Assembly (NCBI GenBank): GCA_001695595.3
Contig: MBPM02000006.1
Location: 682,001-746,000 of the forward strand
Direction: 5' to 3'
DNA length: 64,000 nt
Origin: Plasmopara viticola
Taxonomy: Eukaryota > Oomycota > Peronosporomycetes > Peronosporales > Peronosporaceae
Shown here: piece after piece, positions 47,701-59,862 of the stretch
Layout: each line of letters begins with the position of its first letter
Position numbering within the stretch: the first letter of the stretch is position 1
The notes under the pieces: generated by a model
What the model saw: the letters and a program-made list of their open reading frames with translations, nothing else
What the model was told of the DNA's origin: nothing
Database searches by the model: none
Program-made: the position numbers and the translations under genes

Positions 47701-50210
47701 TAAGTGTTGGTCAGCAAATCGCAAAAGTGTATTACGTGGCCTCGCGATGCCAGCTGTATCACCCTGTATTGACACGGCCCCGACTGACAATGTGCACGTC
47801 AAACTTCATCCTGACCGCATCGCTTTGTCCGCTGGTGTGTCTGTGGTGCTTTAGTTACAGACTCAGCTAAGGTGCAATAGCGTTAAGTACGCTGCAAGAA
47901 GATGTCCACGTAAAAAGCCTTTAGCCTCGGAGACTGAAACCGCTTAGCAAAGGATATCTCACATCATCGAAAAAGTTTGCACGATTTTGAAGGTACTGAT
48001 GGGATAGTTTAAGCATGTCCAGCTCTAGCCTTTACACACTCTGGACGACTACTGGATCAGGCTCTCTTTTGCTACCAACAAAAATTAATGATGTTACTCA
48101 TCAGCTAGAACGCTCTCAGTATCTAAGGCTACCAATCTGATATAACGCTATCTTATGGTAAAGGACTTGCATCCCGAGATATGCAATATATTCTGATACA
48201 AGCTGGTCAGCTGTTGTCAGATATCCATGCGTAGACACAAGCGGCTTCAGAAAATAGGACAAGCGACCAAGCCTAAATTAAAAAGTCATACATCACTAAT
48301 CTGCTGTCATACAACATCTTATAAAAATTACAAAGCTGCACTAGCATTTTAAATATGTTGTTTGCCAAAAACACAGCAATTGAGCATGTTGGTGGTTCAT
48401 TGAAAACGTATGCAAGCTACGCTGCCAATTATAAGCTTTAAAGTAGTAACATTAAAAAATCTAGCTGCTGGTTGCTCAAACAGAAAAGCTAGAATCAGTT
48501 TTTCTATTTGTTGTCGCTGTCACCATTCCAAAAACTTCTCGTTTTTGTAATAATCGTATTTGTAAAATTCCTATCAATACTTATAGTTAGCGACTTAGTG
48601 CATAACCAAGATAGTTAAGTCGTACCCCTACGACCTCCGCCTCTCCCGTAAGCTACAAGTAACGACGCCAACAGCAGATGTGTAGATAAAGCAGTCTTAT
48701 AGTGATGGTCAACAGACTTTGCAAAAATCAACTTCTGGTCTTTAATTTTACAATTTCCACCGCTAACAGTAGGCAATATATTTGTGATTATGCAAAAGGA
48801 TTCTTGTAACACAGTCGCGGAGGAAGCTTTTGTGGAGATCGCCTATCCGAGGAGTCTTGAGCGGCATGCGGGGCGAAGACGGTGAAGGAGGAGAAGTGTT
48901 ACGGGCGCAAAGCAAATCGAGAGGTGATAATAGATATAACGCTTTATAGAAGCTTGTCTTGCAACAGTCTAACTGGTGGCTCTCAGCCTTCTACTGCCAC
49001 CAACCTAAGGGCTACCACTCTTCTATACTTGATTTAGCTTTTTACATATCCTAGAACTTTTAATCAACAAGGTCTCTTGACACGCAATGATTGTGGGTCA
49101 TCTGGATCCTGTTTTTGAACTGGAATTTGTAATTGCCCATTTTTACGGATAGTTCAAATGTATATGTGTATCATATAATCTTATGGCGTAGTGACCGTTA
49201 CCGGCAATTCCACCGGTGACGAAATTTACGTCACATAGCCTTCCTTGAAATGATGCTTAGCACAAAAATAAGCTAGGTCTTAATAGGGGTTCATAGGTGC
49301 GAATTTTTGCTTTGAATTATCTACGGGCTCCGAAGCACCTTCCTATTTAGTTTCACCAGACCTTTAACTTTATACTGTAGGATTTTCTTGTACGGTGTCC
49401 AGTCACGGCTCCAACGAGTTGTCCCTCGGAGCCATCGGCCAAAATTACCTTTTTCCTCATTAGCCAACGCATAAGGTCCTTGCAATAAGCTCTGACAGTA
49501 AAGGTTGGAACAATGAATGCACCTTTTCTACCTTAGAAATCTCACTTTATAGGAATCTTGCAAACTGTTTTCACATTGGGAATAGCCCAATACGTCTTGG
49601 CGCGAGTTTTTTTGACTGAGCAAAACCTTCATAACGGACATTATAATTCTTGCCGCCCAAAATCACCGAATAACCTGAAAGCCTTGGACAATTCTATTTT
49701 TGCCGTAATAGTATTTTATGCGTTCTTGTGCTTCGCTCATCTGTCACTTGCAATCTAGATTCAAAAGAATTGGTACATTAGAAATTTCTGTGCTAATATT
49801 TCGAATTGAAAATTTTAACGCCACATCACCCGGCAAATAAGGAACATAATCTCGGTCCGTTTCGAAGGATGACATTCTCATCGTAGAGTGTACGCATCGA
49901 TTCTAAGCTTTCTCCTCCAAATGCAAAAAACCAATCGAATCATTTTGTGCGGGTTAAACGACACCTCTGAAGTCATCTCCATTGAAACGGTTATTTTTCC
50001 GATTGTTCATTCGTTTGTGTTCTAAAAGCCTAAAGCAAGCTGTGTTGCGTTCCAATAATGGGCGCGGTTGCTTGCCAAAACTTAGATGTGAGCTTGATTT
50101 CTCGCCTAGACACTACAATCGTTAGTATACCATGGTCCTTCTATATACCTTCATGCAGACCTTTGCAGTCTCCGCAGTATCGTGCGTTGTCTTCAAAAAT
50201 AATTTTTTAC
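41757..50210. other. Gene-poor region of decayed repeats
   Basis: About 8.4 kb, strongly AT-rich, without a supportable gene. The longest frames are 46377-46766 (129 codons, +), 44625-45005 (126 codons, -) and 47511-47870 (119 codons, +). None shows a known motif, a believable exon neighbour or a signal peptide plus effector motif such as RxLR. No structured RNA gene was recognised. It may contain old transposon sequence too decayed to name. Confidence 0.5.
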
Positions 50211-51590
50211 TTAGCGATTAACAATTTCCATGACGGCATCAAAGCTACTATCGTTTTTTGTTAAAGACACGATGAAGATTGTAGAAATATCGAACCATCT
50301 GCCTCTTGGAGCATCCAGAGACTGAAGAAGTTCCGGAGATTTAGTCCGCGTAGTCTTGTTGCGTTGGCACACTTTGCAAGAGGTGACATATCGCTTGATG
50401 TACATCATCTTTTTGGTTTGTACTACTGTTGACGTACGGCCACATAGGTCTTGTTTGATCCTGGGTAGCCTGTCGATACCAAATTGTTGCTTTCACAGAC
50501 TTTGCGATATTTAAGATCTTTCTCGTCAGGAACATACAGTAGCGAAGAGTTATCGTTGCCTCTTTAGGAACAATTTGGCACATCCTCTTCATCTTTCAGT
50601 TTTTCTAAAAATGGACTGTCGGTCTTCATTCCGCGAATGCATTGTGTTTGCACGTTAAGCAAATTCGTCCTGATTGTCGCCGTGGTTTCTAGCCGCTTCC
50701 GGTACCTCTTGCAACCTAAAAAGGGCAACTTTTCCCTGACATACCGGATTGCGGGACAGCGCATCAGTCACAGTGTTGGTTTCACCGAGAATTCACAAAA
50801 ACAAAAGCTGAAATTAAGCAAGCTCACTAAGCTATCGAGCTTCTCTGCGGTTTGGAGCCTTCTACATCAGGATCATCTGAATACATTTGTGACTCAATTC
50901 GAGTGTAAAATGTCGATTGAGTAGATACATATGCCATAATTTTGGCGAATGCATGATTGTGAGTAGCTCTTGTTCACGAGCAGGGCAGCAGTCCAAATTG
51001 GTTGACTTTATCTAACGGCCAGTAAAAGCTATCGGATGCTCTTGCTCTCCCTCGATTTAATCAAGACTCCCCAATCGCAAATTTCGAGGTGTCCGTACGC
51101 AGACCGAGAGACTTAAAATGTCCGGAAGTCCAAGAGCATCAAACGACGCTTGAATTCAGTGAAGCAGCGTAGTAAGTCGCCCGAGAATATAATCGCATCT
51201 CGCGGATGTTTATTTTGATACATTGATAATGTGGTCGTACGAATTGCACAAAATCCCTGTAGAATCGTGAGACATAGAATGTAATGCCTAAAAAGAACTC
51301 CTTCTGTTTATTTGTTTTCTTCACAAGCCATTTTGCGATGATCCTAACCCAGTCGGGGTCCAGTCGGACGTATTTTGTCCGACATAGACTCTTAAACGTG
51401 TGGTCTTATCCTCGCAGAGCTGGAATTTAACAACTTGATGTAAAATTGCTGCTTTTCACATCTTTAGAATACACGGTTTAGAGCCGTAACGTCGTCTACG
51501 ACATCTTCAATTTGCGTGAACGCGTAGATGACGTCGATGTAGATTCTTATCACATCCGTTGAATTTCGAAGCCGATTAAGTGTAACCGAG
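50211..51590 (-). pseudogene. Degenerate Ty3/gypsy pol relic
   Basis: Read on the minus strand, broken frames give polymerase motifs in the correct order. At about 51550-51500 is RT motif C as YIDV (normally YIDD). At about 51290 is FLGITFYVSRFYRDF, the RT thumb motif. At about 51090-50940 are RNase H pieces (LRTDTSKFAIG, then EQELLTI in another frame). At about 50785-50745 is NTVTDALSRNP, the end of RNase H. At about 50390-50340 is the integrase zinc-finger C-x2-C (TSCKVCQRNK). At about 50300 is RWFDISTIFIVSL, where the first catalytic Asp of the integrase core is Ile. Many stops and frameshifts separate them. This copy is much older than the one at 35935-41756 and belongs to a different gypsy lineage. 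I did not find its LTRs. Confidence 0.88.
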
Positions 51591-54500
51591 CTTCCGCTCA
51601 GTCTCATGGAACTTGAGTAGACAATCTAAGTTTGAAAAGGCGGTGAATGGAATATCCGATCTGCGCAATTAACCAGATAGAAACTTCAAAGTACGTCCAT
51701 TATTGACTTTCAGACATGGCGTCAAACGTGTCTTCCTTACACGGCCTCGATATCGCAAGCAAGACTGTCGCTGAGTTAGCTAACGATGTACAGGCTTCTT
51801 GATACAAAACGATCGAACCGAAAGGGCAAGCGTACTTTGTTGAAAAATAACGCTTGGGCCTCCATTCGTGGTTTGTCCTGCGCTAGTCAGGGCTCTGGCG
51901 TCATTGTACGATGAATATCAATTCGATACCAGGCTTTAGAGCTTTTGTGCTCATTTTTCCCGTACTGGAGATGTCTTGCTAAAGAGCATTGTGCAGGAAA
52001 CTTTATTCAAATATTTGCGGTGTTTACATACGCCAGATTGTCCTCAACCAATTCTTATTCTTGATTAATGAGGTGTTAAGCCTTCTGGAAATTACACGGG
52101 TTGACAACGAAGACAGCTTTGATTCAGAAATTCATGAAAAATATTGGCTGCATTATCCCTTGACGTCCATGAAGGCTTTTGTTGCCGATAGTCTCGCGGC
52201 TCAAATTTATGCGAGCCTTGCGTTGTTCAGCAGCTTTTTTTGTCGGACATCGATGGTGCGGGTTAAGTTAGGTTTTTGTGTCATTTTCCGTGCTATTCCG
52301 AGGAGTCATACTTCCTGTAGTCTAGTTAATATCTCACGAAGCCCCATCATGCCGATAATAACATTCCATTTTTTAGAAACAAGCATGACTTAGAACGTTT
52401 CTGATGCTAGAGAAAGCCAGGTATATGCAACTTCATGTGCACGGTGAACAAAGTGGCTGTAACCAAGGTCGACTAGCATCATCTTACGCTTGGTCACCTG
52501 AACTCAAGTCGCTTCACCAAGTCTTTGGACTGAGCGTTATGACTACATACATTACGATGACGGGTCTCTCTTGATTAAAGTATTTAAAAGCTTGAGCTTC
52601 TGCTTCTAGAATAGCATATAAATCACCTATAATAAAGCGATTCGCTTTCTTTGAGTGGTATATTCTGGAAATATTCGGCCAACAATGACACATTTGTTGC
52701 ATATTGCCGATTAGGTCCAGTCGTCGCTCCTGTTCTTCTTCATTGCAAAACGCTCACGGTCGTGAGCGTTTGACTTGTCCACACGATAGCCAGATTTTAT
52801 GAGCATTGTCTTAACCGACTCGACTGATACACGATTTGATAAACCCGAGTAGTGGACAAACTTGAAATTGAAGACAAATACAATGGCCTTCTAAATACCA
52901 CTCGAATTTTCTTCCTTGATCCTTTAGCAGTCATTTCCCTTAATCCGTTTTGGGGAAAACACCGCCTTTACAATTTACTGATTTTCAATTCAACTTGGGA
53001 CACCAAGTCCTGGAACATAGGGACTTATTCGTAAGTTTCTCTTTGTTTAAGATGAAACACCTGCTCTCGACGATTTCACTCGAGGTTTTTAGCCCCAAGC
53101 GTGTGCGCAGGTAGGTTTTGAGCAATACCCATATCTTTTGTACATTCATGCGCTCACACTCGGCTTTAAAAAGCACGGTACCAATCGAGCACAAACTTGC
53201 CCAAATTACGTAAGGTAAGCGTCACAAAGTCTGACGACACTATTGTCATCAAATAGCGCTTAACGGCGTAGTACTGGTTCGTCGCAAAGATCCATACTTC
53301 AATTTAATTACCGACTTCATAGACAGAGGATTTTTTTTCTTGTGCTCGCCTATTGATTCGACGAGAAACTCGAAGCGCTCGTTGGCCTATTGCATTTGGG
53401 CTGCATGTTTGCTTGCATACGGGTGTGAGATTGCTGGGTAAAACACAGCGGTAGTTGCTGCATAGGAAGTTGAACTAACTTAAGCGGTTAGATTTGCTTG
53501 ACCCACTGGCACTTGCCAGTTTTTTCGTAGTCGGTCCTCGTGAATTTGAGCACGACATTGGCCATAAAGTTCACTGTGCTAAAGCTGCTCTGTTAGCGAG
53601 GGCTTGGATTCAGAAATGGGCGCTCAGCCGTACGGCCTCTTCAGTGGGCCATACTTGCTGAAGTTCTTAGCGCTCTTTGTAAAATCTACCAGGCCTAGGC
53701 GAATTAGCCGTCGCTCTTAAATTTTCTTAGAATTTACACAAAGGAATAAATAGTAAGACCCTTTCCACTATCGCCATAGCGACTCATAAAAACATGCCAC
53801 AGCCAAAGCAAAGTTGGTCAGCCACTTGAATATGTAGCAGTGATTGCAGCTTGTTGTGGATAGCAACTAGTGATTAAATTCTACGATGAAAGATTGATTC
53901 ATGGTGTCCCATCTTTAATCGCAATTTATAGAATTTTGCCATGTGACTTTATTTTTTTATATTTGTAGCAATCGCACGGGGGCATATAGCTATCATCTAG
54001 TAGACCAAGTATTAACAAGCACAACTGATATTACGCGGTGCGTTTGTTGATAAGCTATTCGTGCTGACTAGTAGCCTCTTTGCCATTAACCTTGATGTTT
54101 TACAAACAAACATTGACTTGGACCTACGATAGCTGAGAAAGAGCAAGAGTTGCCAAAGCACCGACATCAAATGGCCAACAGTTGCAAAATCAAAGATGGT
54201 AGCCAATAAAGGATCAACAAGGGTGTCCGGATTCGCGCACCTTGGGCAGTAGAATCCAGCGCACATTTCTTTTGACGGAGCGCCTAATATTGTTAGTTCT
54301 AACTCCGCGTAGTGCTGAAGTCTAAGTACCTATAGCTTATTATATCGTGTAACTACTTTGAGAAAGTGCGATGTCCTTGGGGCTCGTGTGAGCATATTGT
54401 GTGGCTTAATGTAATTGTGTAATGTAAATCTTATTTTAATATAGATGACCCCTAATGTCCCCGGTAGCTTAACAAAGACAAGAAGTCAGTCGCATGTGCG

Positions 54501-57232
54501 TGTGATGTGTAAAAGGTTTTTGCGGGTGAGACCAGCATGGAGTATGGTCTACAAGGATCTTAATTTAGTGGTCTTCGTACAGATGGAATATTTCGTCAAC
54601 GTTTGTTTTAATCTACTTTGTAGATCAAGTCATACAAGGCCACGCAATATCTTGTACAATAGAGACATACAGGAGGATGTACAATCTTTTTTGCCTGCGT
54701 TTTGAAAAGTAGGTCACTTTTTGTCAGAAAAGAAGGTTATAAATAATATTTAGCACTATCACGACCGCTTGTATTTGATTCGTCGTCCACATACACCTCC
54801 GTCTTTGATTACCCTAGGTGATTCGAAACGCCAAGGATCCTTGAAGATCATTCGCTCCGTTGTTTGCCCACAAAAGTTGCGATAATTTTGCAATTAGCGA
54901 CAACCTTATCAAAATGGCTCTATAAATCGCGATATACTTTTAACTTGTCGACAAAGTTGACGGCCATGCGAAAGGTCTCTTCCGTTACGGCAAATAAGTG
55001 CACATGATTTCTCAAAAGTAAAGACCCGCCCAGAAGACACCTCGATAACGATGTTCTTAGCGTTGAAAACTAGAATAGGAGACTATTGTCCTGCAGGGCA
55101 TTACTAAAGTGATGTGATGTTTTGCACGCAAAGAGCGATAGATATGTGACTTGCCCACTGCTGGATACTGACGTTATTGGCCGTATGTAAGTAAATAAAT
55201 ATCGCGTCTAAAATAACATTTTTTTAGTCACAACTTCGCAAGCTATGATGCCGAGCTGTGCGCTCATTAAATTTGTACGCCGTGAAAGTGCTATGGAGAT
55301 CGATGTTTGCGATAGATACTTGATTCGAAAGGAGCCAAAATATGAGTGCGACGTCACGAAGGCTATATGCGCCATTTCAGCACCACACCAGATCCAGCTG
55401 ATAATTCAGCTCGTCGCCGTAGTAACCTTCAAAACAAGGGTTACTTGCACACAAAACGAAGTGTATCAGCCTTCTTTGGATGGACTATGAAGCTAGGCTT
55501 TAATTGTACATCTTGATGGGCTTCCCACCCACAATGGTTTTGCTTCGGCATAACGTCAAGCCGTATCAAGTTCTGAGGGCGAAGATAGGATTTACGTGCG
55601 ACCTAAAAATGCACCTTACTTGTAAGGAGTCCGTTGATTTCAATCCCAGATCGTAACGACCTTCGAGCAATCTTGCCGGAGCCGGTAAAATAGCTTTATA
55701 AGGCAAGACAATAGCTTTTCTTTCCGCCAGAGCTCATGGTGACATTAAAAGCTCCTTTGCCTTGTAATCTATTACTTGAGTTTGGGATTGTTCTCATAAA
55801 GACCTGAGAGTGAAACTGAAGTTTTTCTGGGGCGAACCCGGACCTAGGAAGCTTTTGAATAGAAAAAATTACTATTTTGGCAATGTGACCCACGGGTGTC
55901 TCAGCTGTCAACCGCCGCGTACCTCCAAACCGCATCTTTCTTTCGTGATAAGCTTAAGTGTAAGGAGCGCATAGCATTCTTAAAGGCTCTCGACTCTGTA
56001 GCCAATAAACGATAACAAACATTTATTTAGGCTTCCCTCGAAATGTCGGGTACATTTGTACTGCTGGTGCATTTGGTATACTGTGACCTTGTGACGTTGA
56101 GGCTTTAGCTGCAATTTCTCAAGATTAGCTCGCGGGATTTGACTGGATAAACTCGCGTACGACTTCAGTTACGTCTTTGTCTGACAGGAAGAGCTACCTC
56201 CTCAGCCAGTGAAGAAGTGAGCGCAAGGATGCTCAAACCGAATAAAAGCACGAATCCACACTATGTTTCATCACGTAGTGCCTATCATCGCTGTTGCTTC
56301 AGGCGTCCATTGGATCCCTCTTTAAGAGCTTTGGGCGATGCGGCCAATTTTCTTAAGTACATTTTCCCCTTGGCGTTCCCAGAAGAACACCTGGATTGTA
56401 TTTTGCTCTGCAATCACAGACGCACTCCCTACGTTTCTGCACCTCAACTTTAGACAATGCATTCACTTTATAGCTCATACAAATTAATTATCCTTTGTCC
56501 CTTCTAATGCTACTACCTATACTCCCTAATTTCGGTAAGACCATGGGCCTCGGCGGCCTAACCGTCAGATCTCTCACCGAACTTATCATATTACCCACCA
56601 TCTTGTACTTTGTCTTGAAAAAATTCCATCGAACATTGTTATGTGACGCACAACCTGCTTCTCCACCAAATTGTTATCTTTCGTTTACGGAGTCTTATAA
56701 CTTACGGGCGTGAACAAACGGTGAGTGTTAATAACACTCAAAAGCAAAAATATACGAGTTGAGGCAATCAATAGCCTTTATCGTTGGTACCGATTCGCAA
56801 TAGAACCCTAAGAGTGCAGGCAACAACATTGGAAGGGACGCTACATGCAATTTTTCAATAACTTGATACATGTTTCTCTTACGAAGAAGATATACGACGA
56901 CGGTACAGATGTAACGTCACACGATCACTCCAGCTCCTCCCGCACTGCAGGCCACCTACTTACTAAATACCTCCAGAATCAGTATACTCTTCATGCTAAA
57001 AGCTTCCTTGCATTGGCTTTTGCTTAAGAAATCTGCTGGAGAAACTTCTCGAGGATTGTCAGGCCGTCTTTCGGCAAAAACATCCATACTACATCTTTGT
57101 CGGTTTGCACACTGCAAGTTACAGCATTAAGCACCCATCATCGATATATTTTTGACACGAGGCATACAATAAAATCGTCAGACAGCATACGGAAAAATAC
57201 ATTACGGGTCGTGTATACGTGGCGTGGTATAA
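51591..57232. other. Gene-poor region, possible continuation of gypsy relic
   Basis: No supportable gene in about 5.6 kb. The part next to 51.6 kb should hold the N-terminal RT, protease and Gag of the minus-strand relic, but I could not recognise these motifs reliably. A 134-codon plus-strand frame at 51989-52393 has no family match I can name. Close to 57229 a TATAAAT sequence precedes the glycosyltransferase gene. Confidence 0.45.
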
Positions 57233-57406
57233 ATGTTACGTAGCACCGTAGCACCTCTTTTTTTTTTACTTTCACCAATGACGGGGTCGGAGCTGGTGGG
57301 GCCATCGGGGCTTCGCTCCGTGGCCGTGCAATCCACTCATATCCACCATGTACAGCTTCTAACGACTTCTTCCCACTTGTTCAAGTCACGTCAACCAACG
57401 CCTAGC

Positions 57407-59241
57407 ATGGGGCTGCATCTACAGCGTCTATGGCGAGCAAATTCGTGGCTCATACTGACCTTGGGTTTGATGTGGCTCTTGGCCACTACCGTTGCCGCTG
57501 TCTCCAAGAATACAGCCCAAGATACCGCCACTGGATCCAATGGACTGTACATTGTTTTGGTAAGCATTCCTGTGCTGGACAAGGTGCTGCCGCTCAAGAA
57601 TCTAGCTGAAGCGTTGTTGGCCCGTGGCGTTCATGTGAGTTTTGCGCTGCCCGAAAACTGTCGTCAGTGGGTGAGCGATCTCAAAGGACTTGATTTCATC
57701 TCGTTGGGAAATATTGAGGGTCGAGGATATCCAACAGCATTGACCCCATCGAGTTTCGAAAACCTTGGAATCTACGGCAGTTATGCAAAGACATTACGCC
57801 ACTACGCGTCATTTCAGCGTCCCATGTACGGTGCGTTAGTGAAGAATTTTGAAGCCAACCGCCCGAATTTGGTCATTGTCGACCGATTTACATTTGCGGG
57901 CTATGATGTCTGTCATCGACTGCACCTTCCCTACGTGGTGAATGACCCGCATTTGTTATTTGACATCGACTCACCTCCTGCGTATATTCCTGCCCCGTTT
58001 TCCGAATTTACCATGCATGTACGACCACACTGTTGAAGTGATTTCTATTGTATGAAATGTTGATACTAATCGTATTTTAAAACTCGTAGACGACGAGCAT
58101 ACTGGAGCGATGTGTGAATAGCTACTATCGGCTGCGTTTTCGACTAGGAATGGTGCGTATTTATCAAGAGATCAATGCCGTGCGCCAAGATCACGGATTG
58201 GAAGCGATTGGTGGTAAACATCAAGTGCACGGGCACGTGTTGGTGCTTGTGAATTCAGTCTTTGGCTTGGACGAAGCACGTCCTTTGTCGCCGCAGTTTA
58301 AAATGGTGGGACTCTTACAGTCGCCAACATTGCAGCGTGAGCGTGCTAATAGTGCCGTCGGACGTAGTCGATTCTCAGTTGCGTTGACGTCGTGGTTGGA
58401 AGCTCCAGAACACGTGGAAAAGCCGTTGGTGTATATCAATTTCGCGTCCATCGGGCCTTTGGCCCATAAATTTATCGTCTCGACCGTACGTTTTGCATTT
58501 TACGTCTATCTCTTCGATGGATAGGCTGATTGTATTCTACTTGCTACGTAGATGAACGCTTTAGAGTCGGTGAACGTGCGATTGTTGTGGAAAATCACGC
58601 CGAAACAGCAAGCAACGTTCGATTTACACGCGAGTCGTCAAGACCCGGTGCTGTTCCTAGGCGATGAAGTAAACGATGCCGCGTTGCTTGCGTTGGCACC
58701 CGAAATTGCATTGCTAATTACTGCTGGGGACTTTTCGAGCATACTCGAGGCTCTTGTTGCCGGGGTCCCAATCCTAGGTTTACCGCAATCGGCCGAACAA
58801 TCGGAGGGTCTGCACGTTGTAATGCGAGCAGGAGCCGGCTTACGATTGGATGTCGACGCTTTCTCAGAGAGTACACTGGGCAAAATAGTCGAGTGGATGG
58901 TGATGCGAGAGCATACTCACTACCAAGGCAATGCTCAACACCTTGGAGATCTTATCAAGACCGGGGGCGGAGTCGAACGCGCAGTGGACGAAGTACTGAT
59001 GGTCGCTGAATTTGGCACTCGTCATTTGTTACCCATGCGCAACTTGCAGCCATTGTACAAAACGTATCTTGTGGACGTGTACCTTGTTTACGGAGCCATT
59101 CTCTGCGGTGCGGCCATTATCCTGCGCACGTTCGTGTCGGTCGTGCTGTTTAGATACCAGCCTTTGACGCAGCCGGAGCCGAGCAAAAGGATTGCGAACG
59201 ATCAAGACGATACGGTGACGCAAGATAATGCGGTTGAATAA
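57407..59241 (+). CDS. Membrane-anchored UDP-glycosyltransferase (GT1-like)
   Basis: Three exons end at 58018, 58485 and 59241. Introns are 58019-58089 (GTACGA...TAG) and 58486-58551 (GTACGT...TAG). From ATG 57407 the product is 565 aa and opens with a signal peptide (NSWLILTLGLMWLLATTVAAV). Upstream in-frame ATGs at 57233 and 57278 would bury that signal, so I prefer 57407. The N-terminal domain has the GT-B pattern VLVSIPVLDKVLPLKNLAEAL. The C-terminal half carries the UGT signature region (ALLITAGDFSSILEALVAGVP and LPQSAEQSEG). A C-terminal membrane segment (VYLVYGAILCGAAIILRTF) and polar tail give the ER type I layout of animal UGTs. It would transfer a sugar from a UDP-sugar to a small lipophilic acceptor. 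Oddly, the usual THGG is TAGD, lacking the diphosphate-binding histidine, so activity is uncertain. Confidence 0.9.
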
Positions 59242-59862
59242 AACGGAGCGCACTCGTGGCGACTCGTGGCACTCTCCTCGATTGATACTTGTCGCTATTG
59301 TATTGTGTTTTATATAGGCCTTTAAGGTTTAATGGGTGCCGCCTTCTGGACAGATTACGGGTTGTCCACTTTTTGTGGTGCCATAAGTAGTGGCAAATAA
59401 ATCATTGTAAATCGTGGGATGTCAAAACTCTCTAAAAAGTTGACAAGTAAGAGCATTAATACATTCGCTTCCACAATAAAGTCCACTAAAAAACCTCATT
59501 TGTATGAAGCGGCTTCGACAAAATTGGTGCTCAAGGACGTTTAGATGATGATTGGTGGGAAAGAGGCTGCCAAGTCGTCCCATTGCTCTTGCCCCATGGC
59601 CAAGGCAACATTTTGGTCCACCCTTAAAAGGACGTTGAGTATACAAGTTAATAGATGTATAAGCTTGTATACGAAACCCTAGACGCAGTCAATAAAATAT
59701 TACGTCCCAGCCTGCGCTAGAGTAGTACTAAGTCCTGTGCATGGGCTGAGCTCATGACTACTGGCTTGAACGAAAGCACGACGGTATCTTGATACATTGG
59801 TCATTTACGTGATAGCTCGATTCGCTTTGCCCCGTTGAGGAGGACACCAACTCCTCCTTGTC
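59242..59862. promoter_or_regulatory. UGT 3' region and upstream region of paralogue B
   Basis: This 621-bp gap holds the 3' end of the glycosyltransferase gene and the promoter of the next gene. A possible polyadenylation signal AATAAA lies near 59396. No gene is supported; a 75-codon minus-strand frame at 59422-59646 has no motif. The core promoter was not identified. Confidence 0.45.

Noticed and set aside
57233..57406. Upstream in-frame start codons of the UGT gene (57233 and 57278)
   Set aside because: They would put 43-58 residues before a clear signal peptide, and the 57233 ATG overlaps a TATAAAT sequence; kept only as alternatives.
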